A program made the translations under genes and the position numbers. A stretch of DNA of 64,000 nucleotides. Source: Hyaloraphidium curvatum. Taxonomy: Eukaryota; Monoblepharomycota; Hyaloraphidiomycetes; Hyaloraphidiales; Hyaloraphidiaceae. The stretch is taken from the NCBI GenBank assembly GCA_025558095.1, contig JAIVFI010000010.1, positions 744,001-808,000 of the forward strand, read 5' to 3'. The notes under the pieces are model-generated. The model searched no databases and was not told where the DNA came from. It was given only the letters and a program-made list of their open reading frames with translations. Numbering within the stretch: the stretch's first letter is position 1; the number at the start of each line of letters is the position of its first letter. Shown in pieces: positions 21,509-31,538 of this stretch.

Positions 21509-22018
21509 TGCGGATGCGGCATGCGGAGCGGGTTCGGAAGCGGCGGCGGGGGCGCCGCACCCCGGACCCGCCGAGGCGGTGGAGGTGATCAGTGATCGCC
21601 GGCCGCGGACGGCATAGAAAGCCTGCCTTTGGAATCCCACGTTGAAAGTGCCAGCTCGCTCGTTCCGATTCGACGCCGGCCGCCGGCCGTCCGCCGTACC
21701 GGCGGATCGTGGGGACGGGCGCGGCAGGCGCGGCAGAAGATTATGCATGGGAGCATGCCTCGCGGAAGCCGTCGATGCGGATGGAGGGGTCTGACGTGCC
21801 GTTCTGCCGCTCGCGCAGTCGGCCAGCCCTCTGCATGCTCTGCATGGCCCAAAGTACGTCGGTCCATCCATGTCCGTGATACCAGGGGAAGACAAGGATC
21901 ACGCTTCATGAGCGGCATCCCAAGCACAGGCGCCGTCGTTGAAGGTAGGAGCGACAAATACGACAACTGACCACAGTTGCTTCCAATCCACTTCCACGGA
22001 CCCAAGCCCGCCCGCCGT

Positions 22019-22267
22019 TCAAAACGCCGGACACACGCTCTCCACCGTGACCCGCACCCCCGCGGCCCTGAGCACGCTCCACAGCCCCAGCAGCACCGTG
22101 ACCAAGCTGGCCGCGATCCCGCGCGCGGTGCCGTACCCCACCGTGATCCCCAGCACGCGCCGACGGTACCGCGCCGCCTGCTCCAGAAACAGGGCGAGCA
22201 CGGCGTCGTGCGCGGCGATCTCCGCGCGGAGGGCCGGCGACGAAGAGGGCGCGGCTGGTTCATTGAG
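22019..22267 (-). pseudogene. C-terminal remnant of family A
   Basis: An open stretch of 82 codons between an in-frame TGA (22270-22268) and its own stop. The translation has VLGITVGYGTARGIAASLVT followed by a hydrophobic helix and a tail with VESVCPAF. This lines up with the last segment of the full-length gene at 27972 (GIVVGYGVVRAVFATTATLL, ending DALCPGPG). It has no start codon or upstream membrane segments, so it is a 3' relic left beside the GNAT gene. Confidence 0.5.
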
Positions 22268-22396
22268 TCAGAGGGGAACGAACAAAGGCGGCGTCCGCCA
22301 GTTCGTCGTAGTGGAGCGAGCTATGAAAGCTCTGGAATCTGTTTCGCGATCCTCCGCACTCTACGATCCAACGACACGGTCCGCGGACCTTCCGCC

Positions 22397-23068
22397 CTAT
22401 CCATGCGCAACATCGAGGTCCAAGCACATAAAGTTCAGCTCCATCTCGTGCTTGGTCCCCTCCCAAAACTTCCCACGCCCCTTGAGCACGAACTCGAACC
22501 TCTCGTAGAACTTGACGAGGCTCGCGTCGCAGTCCAGGTCCACGCGCAGCCTGCCCATCCCCGCCGTACGGGCCTGTTCCACAGCCCAGGCGAGGAGGTC
22601 CTCCATCACCGCGCCGGCGATGCCCTTGCCCCTGTACCCTTCGGCGGTGGCCATCATCTGCACGTGGGCCTTGGCCCCGGGGCAGTACTCCTTTGAGTAG
22701 GACTCCGTGAGCGCCGCGACGCCCCCGACGTGCGTCATGTGGTCCGCCCCGTATTCACGTTCCCATTCCGCGAGGAATTCCGCGGTGGGCGCCGCCATGT
22801 CGAACCCGGAATCGAACCTGCACGAGCCGGTGCCGACCACGCGCCCGGTGCCGGGGTCGCGGAGGACGACGGCGCGCGCGGTGCCGGCGAGCATCGTCCC
22901 GAGGCGGAACGCGAAGACGAAGCGGATGAAGGGCAGGCGCTTCGCCGGGGGAAGCGGCTCCGCCGCGGACGAGTAGCCGGGGAGGTGCGCCAAAGCCGAG
23001 GCGCAAAGGTCCGTGGCTTCCGGGAGGGAGGCGGCGTCGAGGGGCTCGAGGGCGTAAGGGCGGTGCAT
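22397..23068 (-). CDS. GNAT-family N-acetyltransferase
   Basis: A single exon of 223 residues. The acetyl-CoA-binding motif A is clear: VQMMATAEGYRGKGIAGAVM, with the R/Q-x-x-G-x-G/A signature as YRGKGIAG. It is followed by motif B-like VDLDCDASLVKFYERFEFV. This is the common layout of small-molecule or protein GNATs (for example the fungal GNAT relatives of puromycin acetyltransferase). The substrate is unknown. It is divergent from the WW-domain gene, with 295 bp between starts. Confidence 0.85.
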   Translation of the reverse strand: MHRPYALEPLDAASLPEATDLCASALAHLPGYSSAAEPLPPAKRLPFIRFVFAFRLGTMLAGTARAVVLRDPGTGRVVGTGSCRFDSGFDMAAPTAEFLAEWEREYGADHMTHVGGVAALTESYSKEYCPGAKAHVQMMATAEGYRGKGIAGAVMEDLLAWAVEQARTAGMGRLRVDLDCDASLVKFYERFEFVLKGRGKFWEGTKHEMELNFMCLDLDVAHG

Positions 23069-23363
23069 TGCTGGCTCTTTGGCAGGGGAAAGGGGCACGG
23101 GATGGGGAACTGGAGGTTGGGGGACGGTATGTTTTCCGCGGAAGTGTCCGTGGAAGCTTCGAGGAATTCGGGGCCGGGCGACATCTTTTAACCGCCGCAT
23201 GCGGCCACATGTTGGACATAGCATCCAAAGCAATCCATCTGCGCGATTCGAAACCATTAGACGCCACGCCCACCTGGCCGAAGGTTGTCTGCAGCATCCA
23301 ATCCCTTCCAGGGTCCGCGGGTCCGCCGACATCCCCCACCACATCCCCGCCCATCCCGTCGCA

Positions 23364-24274
23364 ATGGCCGCCGCGCAGGACGCGCCGCCGGCGTGGCTCT
23401 CGCAGCCGCTGCCCGCCGGCTGGGTGTCGGAGTTCGACGCGAACCACCAGGTCCGTCCTCCGCGGGTGAACACGGAGGCAAAAGTGCTGATCTCCAGGGC
23501 GTCGGCAGGCCTGGTACTTTGTCGACACCACGAAGAAGCCGCCGTTCGTCACGTGGGACGACCCGCGCGAGCCGCCCGAGGCCGCGGCCCCCGCGGCCCC
23601 CGCTGCCGCCCCCGCGGCCCCGGCCCCCGCCGCCCCCGCGCAGCTGGTCGCCCCCGCCGCCGTGCCCGCGGGGAACACCGGCGTCGCCCCCGGCGAGCAG
23701 CCGCTCCCCGCCGGCTGGCTCAAGGCGCTCGACAAGGCGAGCGGGCGGTACTTCTTCATCGACCCGAAGCAGGCCGTGACCTGGGACGACCCGCGGACAC
23801 CCGAGGGTACGCCGGCGCCCGTCCGCGCTCCCGATCCCGGGAACCTGATCCCCTGCCGGCAGTCGAAAAGGCACCGTCGAACCCCAACAAGAAGCCCGCG
23901 CCCGCCCCGGCGCCCGCCGCTGCCCCCGCACCGGCACCCGCCGCCCCCGCGGGCCCCAAACCGCCCCCGCCCCCGCCGCGCACCGACGTCATCCCCCTCT
24001 CCGTGTCGGCCCCCTCCCCCTCGGCCAACCCCGTCGCGCCGCCGCCCCCGGGCGAACCCAAGAAGAAGCACGGCTTCTGGACCGGTGGGTCGTCCTTGCC
24101 TCCCGGTCGTTCCGGCTGACGGTTGCTTCCGGTACAGGTGCCGCGATCGGCGCCGGCACCGCGCTCGTGATCTTCAACCCCATCAGCGCCGTGATCGTCG
24201 GCGGCGCGGCCGCGGTGGGCTACGTGAGCAGCAAGATGGGCGACTCGGACGACGAGAAGGACAAGAAGAAGTAG
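23364..24274 (+). CDS. Two-WW-domain protein with glycine-rich hydrophobic C-terminus
   Basis: Exons 23364-23450, 23509-23806, 23863-24084 and 24138-24274, 247 residues. Two WW domains are present: LPAGWVSEFDANHQ/AWYFVDTTKKPPFVTWDDP (joined across intron 1) and LPAGWLKALDKASGRYFFID followed by VTWDDP. Ala/Pro-rich linkers lie between and after them. The last exon encodes a glycine/alanine/valine-rich hydrophobic segment (GAAIGAGTALVIFNP, IVGGAAAVGYV), possibly a membrane-associating hairpin, then an acidic/lysine tail. WW domains bind Pro-rich ligands; this protein itself contains such runs. The role is unknown. Confidence 0.8.
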
Positions 24275-24534
24275 GCCGCAGGGCCCGGGGGTTCGGTCGT
24301 CGGCGGGTCGGGTCCATCGGCGTGGGCGGGGGACGGACGGCGGGGGGGCGGAGGCGAGAAGTAATCTATGGGCCGTCCCGCGGGGCGGCCGGTACGTAAG
24401 ACAGAGATGATGCGATTCCACTACCCCGGCCGATCTGCGGAATCGCAACGGGTCAGTCGCCGTCCCGTGGCAACTGCCGAGCGGCACGATGAATACCCAC
24501 CGAAAACGTTCCAACGGACACCACCACGCGCGCA

Positions 24535-25676
24535 CTACGCCGCCTCCTTGCCCTCCTCCGCCGCCGAGAAGAACGCGTCCTCCGCCGCCTCCCCCTCGGC
24601 GTCGGGCGCCCGCTCCTCGCTGGGCTCCCGGACGACGGGCAGCGCGGGGGTGGTGTCGAGCCCCGGCGAAAGCGCGGCCGAGGTGGCTTCGACCTCGGTG
24701 AGCTCGGTCACCTCGACCGTCGTTTCCGCCGACGTCTGCGCGGGGGGCGAGGCCGGGGGCGGGGACGGGGTGAGCGGCGGGACGACGATGGGCGCGATCC
24801 CTGGCTCCTCATCCGGCAACGGCTGCGTGGGGGTAGGGGGTGCCACGACGACCGTGGGCTCCGACGGAGGCAGCTGGTGCGAGCGCAGCACCGCGGCGTC
24901 GGCCTCGCGCTCGTCCGCGAGCTCCTGCGCGTCCATCGACAGCAGGCCGTCGTCGTTGCCCGCCGCCGCCTCGAACATGAGGATGGTGTCCTGGATCACG
25001 TCGTTGGCTTCGTAGTCGGCCAGCTCCGCCGTGGGGGTGGGTTCGCGCTCCGAGGCGCCGTCGTCCGAGGCCGGCTCGCCGTCGTCGTCCTCCTCGGGCT
25101 CGTCCGGCTGCTCGTCGGGGGCCGACAGCGATGCCTGCCCCGGCTCCTCGGTCCGGACCTTCTTGCCCTTGCGCTTGCCGGTCCCCGTGCTCGCCCTCTT
25201 TCTTGGCGTCGGCGTGCCCCCGCTCCTCGTCCGCCGCACGCCCTCCTTGTCCTCCTGCGCCGGCACCTCCGCCAGCGCCGCCGCCAGGCCCCCGTCCTCG
25301 GCCCTCGTGCCCGTCTTGTTCTCCACGTACCCCTCCCTGATCTTGACGCGCACCAGCGAGTCCGCGTAGATCTCCGCGTCTGCGGGCGACGCGTGCGTCT
25401 TGCTCCGCGCCTGGCCGTGCGGGTTGCCGCGCGTGCCGTGCTTGCCGTACCGCACCGTGGTGGTCAGCCCGTCGTGCGAGATGGAGATGGCCCAGAACTG
25501 CTCCCGTTTCCGCGTCCGAGTGGTGGGGACGGGGTTTCGAGATACCCCGTGCCGGCGTCGCAGCGCGGGCGGCGGCCGTCGCGGAGGCCGGATGGGGCGG
25601 AGCGGGCGCGTCAGTATCGTCCCCCCCGGGCAGCGCCGGAGCCGCCCACCCTGTCGATGTTCTCAAAGTACCGCAT
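24535..25676 (-). CDS. WGR-domain protein with acidic Pro/Thr-rich tail
   Basis: Exons 25676-25650 and 25497-24535 (152 nt intron), 329 residues. Residues 1-70 form a WGR domain, starting MRYFENIDRFWAISIS, then TTTVRYGKHGTRG and ADSLVRVKIREGYVEN. WGR domains occur in PARPs and bind DNA/RNA ends and catalytic domains in PARP1, but no PARP catalytic domain follows. The rest is acidic and low in complexity, with a basic patch (RKRASTGTGKRKGKK) that could be a nuclear signal. A stand-alone WGR protein suggests a chromatin or DNA-repair accessory role, by inference only. Confidence 0.75.
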
Positions 25677-26057
25677 CGGCCCGTCCCCCTCGTCGCCGCC
25701 CGGACCGGCGTCCGCCATCCTGGGCCGCTCGTCGCCCCGACGCCGCCGGCTGTCGCTTGAGCACCGATTTAGACGCCCGCCAGCAGGCCCGCACGGGGCA
25801 GGGCGCGGAGCTGCGCGGGGGGCGGCGTGGGGACGCGGGTGGGGGTCCGCGGGGTCCGCACGGTGCGGGGTTGAGGGATGGCGCGAACGGGGGATCGCGC
25901 CCGAAGCGCCGCGAGGGAAGGGACGGGAGGGCTCTGTGTTAGAGGGGAAGAGAAGAATGCAAGGAGGAAGCGGGATAACGGGACGGATGGATGGATGAAA
26001 CCGTGGAGTGCACTCCCCACCGGTGACTCATCACCAGACCGGGCGAAGGCAACAACG

Positions 26058-26702
26058 ATGGCATCCGACGACAAAGACGTCCAGGACTTGTTTGCGGGTC
26101 CCTTCGAATACGTCGACCGCGACAAGCTGGAGCGCTCCGTGGTCGGCATCCTCGTCGAGCCCGTGCTCGCCGCCTCCGGCCCCCCGCCCCGGCGCCTCCT
26201 CATCGGCATCGACTTCGATCTTTCCGCCGAGGACCTCTCCACCCGCGACGGCCGCCTGCGCGCCGCGTTCCGCGCCTTCCGCGGGAACGAGACCGCCGTA
26301 ATGCGGGCCGCCGGGGCCGGGCTGCGCGCGTGCCCCGCGTGCGGCGATGCGTGCCCGACGCTGCAGATGTCCATCTTCCTGGACTGGTTCGGCGGGCTCG
26401 CTGCCGCAGGTTTTGGCGGCCGGGCGCTCGACGTGGCGCACGTGCGCGCCGCCCCGACCTGCAAGAGGCCGGCCTGCGTACGGGTTGGGAACAGGATCGT
26501 GCAGGGTCCGAAGCCCGACCACGGGGACTCGTCAAAGGGTTACTTCTGCGGCGCGTGCGGGAGGTTCGCGAAGAAGAAGGAGGACTTGAGGCAGTGCGCG
26601 GGCTGCGGGAGGGCCTACTACTGCGGGAAGGAGTGCCAGAGGACGGCCTGGCCCGAGCACAAGGCAGACTGCGGGTCTTTGACCGGCCGCCAGCAAGAGT
26701 AG
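26058..26702 (+). CDS. MYND-type zinc finger protein
   Basis: A single exon of 214 residues. The C-terminal 45 residues are a MYND finger: C-G-A-C in FCGACGRFAKKKE, then LRQCAGCGRAYYCGKECQ and WPEHKADC, with all zinc ligands in place. The first about 100 residues are mostly helical-looking, and an extra Cys-x2-Cys (CPACGDAC) sits in the middle. MYND domains mediate protein-protein contacts in transcription or chromatin factors. There is no SET domain. The start ATG at 26058 is the first in frame after a 380 bp spacer shared with the divergent WGR gene. Confidence 0.85.
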   Translation: MASDDKDVQDLFAGPFEYVDRDKLERSVVGILVEPVLAASGPPPRRLLIGIDFDLSAEDLSTRDGRLRAAFRAFRGNETAVMRAAGAGLRACPACGDACPTLQMSIFLDWFGGLAAAGFGGRALDVAHVRAAPTCKRPACVRVGNRIVQGPKPDHGDSSKGYFCGACGRFAKKKEDLRQCAGCGRAYYCGKECQRTAWPEHKADCGSLTGRQQE

Positions 26703-27172
26703 CCGCACGGGTATGGTGCCAGTCGATTTGAGGCGGAAGGGTCGCCACCGGGGGAACCGGCGGCGCCTGGCGACGAACCTGGCCAAGGACCCGCGGATCC
26801 CCCACAAAAATGACCGAGTGCGGCTCCGAAGATGGAGGAAATCAGGAAACAAGCTCGCATTGCCCATTTTCCGCGCGGATCCGCCTCCAGTCCGGCGCCG
26901 AACCGCCCCGTCCCCGCCGAGTCCGACCACCCCTTCCCCGCCTCGTCCACCGCCCACCCGCGTCCCACGCCCCGTGCGACGAAGTTCCTTTCCATTTTCA
27001 GCGAGCTCCCGCGTCCCCACTGCGGTCCAAAGTCCCCGCGCCGCGCGCCGGCCGCGCCCTCTGCGACGCGTCCGCCCCGCTGCCTCCTCCCCACTGCCCC
27101 CTTCCCACGACGCTCCCGCCCGCCCCCGCTCCTGCGAGTCCGCCGAAAGAAAGTGGGCCGCCCGCGGGAGGT
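26703..27172. other. Intergenic region, no gene recognised
   Basis: These 470 bp lie between two convergent genes (MYND on plus, OST4 on minus). Long GC-rich frames run on both strands, but none has family motifs. It probably holds the two 3' UTRs. Confidence 0.4.
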
Positions 27173-27286
27173 TCACTCCCTCTCCGCCTGGCCGTCGACC
27201 CAGTGGTACGCCAGGATGAGGGCAAAGATGAGCGAGCCCAGGAGGTTGACGGCCGCCGCGAGGGCGTCGTCCGAGATGTGGAGCAT
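27173..27286 (-). CDS. OST4: Oligosaccharyltransferase subunit Ost4
   Basis: A 37-residue protein on the minus strand, easily missed because of its size. MLHISDDALAAAVNLLG is followed by SLIFALILAYHWVD and a short charged tail. This matches Ost4: Met, a short polar start with Ile-Ser/Thr-Asp, one membrane helix, then a Tyr-His-x-Val tail; yeast Ost4 is 36 residues. It would stabilise the STT3-OST3/6 subcomplex of the ER oligosaccharyltransferase. The frame stays open upstream to a possible start at 27451, but that extension is low-complexity and I take the internal ATG (27286) as the start. Confidence 0.8.
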   Translation of the reverse strand: MLHISDDALAAAVNLLGSLIFALILAYHWVDGQAERE

Positions 27287-27971
27287 CGTCCTAGATGAGG
27301 GAAACGGGGTTGCGGCGGCGCCCGGGAGGAGGAAGCGCGCGCAAAGGGCGGGGAAGGTGAAAGACGACGCGTTTCCGCTGGACGCGGCGGGCCGTGCGGA
27401 ACGGTGCCAAGTGGGCGGATGGCGAGGCTCGACGCGTGCGCCCTTCCTCATGCGGCTCGACTTCCCCAGCTATACACGACAGCACCTGGTGGACTTCAAA
27501 GTGACGGGAGGGCCGAAACCGCGGATGCCTGGACGACGGTGGGTGGGCAGCTCGGTGGTATGTCGACCGTCGACCGCTCCTTCTTCGCTGGTTCATTGCC
27601 CTCACGCACCAGATCCACACAGGGCTCGTCAGTCTCCATTGTTCTCATTCGGCTGTTGTGCGTCGCAGAAGAGGATGACGAGACCTGGATCAGCCGGCGC
27701 ACGTACGGGGACACGGAGATGAAGATGCTCGTCGCCAGTCATTGACCACCGGGAATTTCAACGCTGGCGAAGAGAGCTGCGGCAGAGCTTCCATGTGAAA
27801 ATGTGTAAAGCTGGGCGGATTTCCGGGAGGAGCAAGGCATCTCGCTGAGCATCTCGCGTGCGTCCCCTTCCATCCTCCCCCGGATGTTGCATCGTCACAT
27901 CAGGCGTCCAGAGCTAGAATCGTCCTCGAAAATTGGCCTCGGCGCTCACGTGGCGTCGAATCAAGGGCTAA
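27287..27971. other. Intergenic region, no gene recognised
   Basis: 685 bp between OST4 and the full-length family A gene. Frames of up to 113 codons exist on both strands but show no motif, signal peptide or homology I can see. It presumably holds the two divergent promoters. Confidence 0.35.
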
Positions 27972-29636
27972 ATGAAGCCACAGGGCGGTGGACGAGGGAC
28001 GTGCGCGACGCACTCGTCGGGGCGGCCACCAAACATTGGCTTCCCCATGCAGCGCGCTTCCCGCGCCGGCCCCCGCCGGCCGTCGCTTTCCGCGCCGCCG
28101 TTCACTCTCAGCGAGGCCGAGTGGCTTGCCCTGCTCCCGGACGACCGTGTTCTGCGTTCGGTGCCCGTTCCGCTGTCGACGCGGCCCCTGCCCGACCCCG
28201 CCGAGCGCCTCCGCGCCGAGAACCCGCTGACGCCGCCTGTCACGCGTGCGCAACTGACCGCGGATGGCTACAGCTGGCTGTCCCCCTCCGTACACGCGGC
28301 GTATTTCGTCTCGCGGGCGCCGCCGTTCCACCTCTTCTTCGGGCTCGCCGCGTCCTTCGCGGTACCGCTGTGCGCCGCCTTTTCGGCGCAGGCCGTCGTT
28401 GCCGTCTCAGACCCCGAGGGGCGCTTCGGCACGAGGCAGATCGCAGCGGGCACCGCCGCCTGCGTGCTCACGGTGCTCTGCTACGGCATCCCGTTCCTCA
28501 TCCCCATCTTGACGGGCTCCGCGCCGCCCGGCCGCAAGCCGGGCGCGCACGTCGACTCCAGCCTGTGGGTCTCGGGCGCCTACATCCGCTGGCGGCAGCT
28601 CTTTGCCGGCCCCACCCCCTCGCGGCTGGTCGAGCACGCGCCGGGCGACAGGCTGTGCCCGTGCGCGCTGCCCTCCTGCTCGGGACGGTGGTTCGACTGG
28701 GACCTGGCCTTCCGCGCCGTGCTGGCGCCCCGGGACGTCGTCATGCGCGGGCTCGTCGCGGTGCTCCAGCTCTGGACGCTCGCGGTGACGTTTGGCGGGC
28801 GCTCGTGGACCACCCCCTGGACGGCATTCGTCATGTGCCTCGCCGTCGCGGCGTGGGTGCCGACCGCCGCGGCCGTCACCTTCTCGGTGGGAGCGCTGGT
28901 GGACATGCCGCCGGGGATAAGGGCGTCGGGGAAGCTGCAGTGCAGGGCCATGAAACTCGTGCTGGTGGACCTCCTAGCGCGGTACCGCGCTGCGCTGTTG
29001 CCCGAGCGTGGTGAACCCTTGGATGGCGAGGCCGAGGAAAACAAAGATGACAAACCTGCTCCGTCTATGGGGTGCGACGCCGCGCACGACCTCGATGGAG
29101 CAACTGAAGGCGAGGACTACTACGTGACCCTGCACTCGTACCTCCGCGGCATCTGGCGCGGCAAGCTCATGTTCAGCCTGCAACGCGCCATCCTCACGTC
29201 CTACGGGACCGCCATCTGCATCTCCCTCGTGCTCAACGCTGCCGCGGGCTCCTGCATTCCGCTGTGGATCCTCGTCTTCCTCCTCTCCACGCTGATCGGC
29301 GTGTTCGCCGACCTCCTCCGGCTCGCGGACCACAACGCCCAGCCGGAACTCGTCTCCTCGCTCCTCCGCGACGCCGCGCTCGAAGCCCGCTCCATCCTCC
29401 TCCGCGCCCCGCCAGGGCCCCTGCCGGACCGCCTCGCCCGCCACGCGACCGTGCTCTCCTCCCTCGCGGACCCGCAGGCGCACCACCGCGGCACCTTTTT
29501 GGGCATCGTGGTCGGCTACGGCGTGGTCAGGGCGGTGTTCGCGACCACGGCAACGCTGCTGCTGGCCGCGTGGACGGTGGCCAGGGCGTTCGGGCTGGTG
29601 GTGGTGCTGGATGCGCTGTGTCCCGGGCCGGGGTAA
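27972..29636 (+). CDS. Family A multi-pass membrane protein, full-length reference copy
   Basis: An intronless 554-residue protein and the only complete member of this family in the window. Predicted features: an N-terminal FTLSEAEWLALLPDD; hydrophobic segments near residues 115-140, 158-185, 255-310 (two), 410-455 (two) and 515-545; the motif RWRQL before a Cys-Pro-Cys/Cys-Ser-Gly-Arg cluster near residue 235; and a cytosolic acidic loop with DGEAEENKDDK. About seven membrane segments are likely. I do not recognise it: it lacks the C-terminal TYxxxxxQ signature of gustatory-receptor-like proteins and shows no transporter motif. Four other copies or fragments (1-504, 1117-2305, 6016-6315, 22019-22267) are in this window, so the family has expanded. 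An internal ATG at 28047 is an alternative start. Confidence 0.7.
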   Translation: MKPQGGGRGTCATHSSGRPPNIGFPMQRASRAGPRRPSLSAPPFTLSEAEWLALLPDDRVLRSVPVPLSTRPLPDPAERLRAENPLTPPVTRAQLTADGYSWLSPSVHAAYFVSRAPPFHLFFGLAASFAVPLCAAFSAQAVVAVSDPEGRFGTRQIAAGTAACVLTVLCYGIPFLIPILTGSAPPGRKPGAHVDSSLWVSGAYIRWRQLFAGPTPSRLVEHAPGDRLCPCALPSCSGRWFDWDLAFRAVLAPRDVVMRGLVAVLQLWTLAVTFGGRSWTTPWTAFVMCLAVAAWVPTAAAVTFSVGALVDMPPGIRASGKLQCRAMKLVLVDLLARYRAALLPERGEPLDGEAEENKDDKPAPSMGCDAAHDLDGATEGEDYYVTLHSYLRGIWRGKLMFSLQRAILTSYGTAICISLVLNAAAGSCIPLWILVFLLSTLIGVFADLLRLADHNAQPELVSSLLRDAALEARSILLRAPPGPLPDRLARHATVLSSLADPQAHHRGTFLGIVVGYGVVRAVFATTATLLLAAWTVARAFGLVVVLDALCPGPG

Positions 29637-29899
29637 GGTATGGAGCGCATTCCTTTTGCCGGGAGGTGCAGGAGGACGCGGAGGTAGCGCCGGGATCCCC
29701 TGGTTTGCGGTTCCGGGGGCGGCGGTGCGGCGACGGCACGGCCACCGGGCGCGCGGCGGCTTTCCGGACTCGGGCAGGCCGGAGGACCCGGAGTGGACTC
29801 TGTCGGGGTAGAGTGGCGCTGTTTGCAGCGAGCGGATGTGTACCACTTGGACCCACGGGCGGGTCCCGGCCCCTGCGCAAGATGCATTGATCTTCCGTC

Positions 29900-30592
29900 C
29901 TACTGCCCCGCCCTCTCGATCCTGTCCACCCGTTCCTCAAGCCTACCGACTGCCTGCTCCACGCCGCCGACCCTCTGCCGCATCTCCCGCGAGAAGTTGC
30001 GGAACTCGTGGGTGAGCGCTTCCACCTGCCGATGATCCGGGCATCGGCACGAGCTCTTCCACCAGAGGAAATCCGGACCTCACCTGGGCCTGGGTAGCGG
30101 GTGGTCCGGCGGCAGGGAGAGGATCGGCCGCGGGAGCCGGAGGATCGTAAGGCGGGAGCGGTTCCTCGTGGACGTCGTCGGCAGGGGGGTTGAGCGGCGG
30201 CGGTGGCGGCGGCGGGTTCGGCAACGCGGCTTGAGGAACGCCAACTTGAACGTGTGCAGCGGTAGGGCGCCTCCTTGGTCTACGATGCCGGGCACCGTGG
30301 CTTGCGCAGCGGCGTGGTGCTGCTGCTCCGCTGTGAGAAAGGGTGTAGTGGGGAACTTTCTTACCGCGGCGAGCCGCCGTTGGAGGCGCCCCCTCCTGTC
30401 GAATGGATCTTGTTACTCCTTGTTCTTGGCCTGGTTATGGTGCGCAGGCGCCGATACGCACCCGCCGACGCCGATGAGGTGGCCGCTTCGGCTCGCTGGA
30501 AACGGCGGCAACGGGGAGCAGAAACACCATGAGTCCTTCATGAACGTGAGTGCAAAGTGCAGTAATGGGCAGCGAACCTGGGACAAGCTCAT
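29900..30592 (-). CDS. Family B proline-rich coiled-coil protein, copy 1
   Basis: Proposed exons 30592-30578, 30495-30365, 30330-30084 and 30025-29900 give 172 residues. The core is a Pro run followed by LNPPADDVHEEPLPPYDPP, and the last exon is a coiled coil (VEALTHEFRNFSREMRQRV, ending RLEERVDRIERAGQ). Exon 1 is only five codons and its 82 nt intron equals that of the copy at 34645. The 34 nt intron (30364-30331, GTAAGA...TTTCTCACAG) is needed to avoid an in-frame TAA, yet the same DNA is coding in the other copy, so this copy may be degenerate. The middle part reads in a different frame from its paralogue. Function unknown. Confidence 0.45.
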
Positions 30593-30663
30593 TCGTCGAG
30601 GACCAGTGCGTGCTGGCGGTGTGATCGAAGTGTGAGGGACAGCGAATCGTCAAATGCCCAAAG

Positions 30664-30701
30664 GACGAACTGCGGCGCTCCCCCTTGGACACTGTACTGC
30701 T
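30664..30701 (-). promoter_or_regulatory. Conserved 38 bp element upstream of family B copy 1
   Basis: On the minus strand this block starts AGCAGTACAGT, has CCAAGGGGGA in the middle and ends GCCGCAGTTCGTC. It matches 34535-34572 at 35 of 38 positions and lies 71 nt from the start codon, against 72 nt for the other copy. It may be a promoter element or conserved 5' UTR. It could also be plain residual similarity from duplication. Confidence 0.45.
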
Positions 30702-31538
30702 GAATCAGGGGCTAAAGCCCGGCCTGCGCTGAATGGTGCTTCTGATGCTCACGTGGCGCCGGAATGGTACCTGATTGATCGAGCTCGGGCAGCGAGGGCG
30801 ATCTCGTCGCTGCGTCGGTTCCCCCGATCCCTCCGCGAATGCAAAGTCTGACAAAGTCGGGGCGGATAGAACAACCGGACTTGTACGTCCTCGTGAAGGC
30901 GGCGCAATCAATGGATAGCAGATAAGCAACTACGATCGTAGGTTTAGATCGGCAAGACGGGCGGCGAAGTCGGTCTGTGGATCTCGCACATGCGAGGGGC
31001 TTCCGGGCCTCCGGTCCAGCAGGCTCGTCCGCTCAGAAAATAAGGCACGCCAATCCTACTCGCTTGTTTCGCCCTGTAATCGCCCGTGACCCGCGACCGA
31101 GCTCGGACGGAGCATCGATCCAGGTGGCGCCGGCCGGCGCACGAGCCGCCCGATCCCGGCGCACGCTCCCCACTCCGCAACTCCCCGCGCCCGCCCACAT
31201 GCCGCGGCCCGCCGCGTTCGGCGCCGCCGGCTGACCGGCCTTTTGGCTCTCGGGCCCGCGCGGCGGCGGACGGCGGGCGCCGCTCCCCGCCGTTATCTCC
31301 CTCGCGCGCAAGGGCACCCGCAATCCGCCGCACCCCGCACCCGCGAAAGGCCGTAGCGGAACGTGGAGTTTTGCTCGACGGGTCGGCAGACGGCGCCCTG
31401 CGTGATACTCTCGGCGCCGGAGTGGTCGGCCTCGGTTTTTCTGGGGACCGCTGCCGGCGGCCGGACGCGCCTATCCTCTGCCCGGCGGCCCCCTTTGGCG
31501 CCCCGGTGGTCGCCCATTGACTCGACGCCCGCTTCAAG
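30702..31538. other. Intergenic region, no gene recognised
   Basis: About 840 bp between family B copy 1 (minus) and the antiporter (plus). I see weak continued similarity to the upstream region of family B copy 2 at its left end and nothing else. Confidence 0.35.

Noticed and set aside
27972-29636. Gustatory-receptor-like (GRL) seven-helix protein
   Set aside because: The helix number is similar, but the TYxxxxxQ motif in the last helix is missing.
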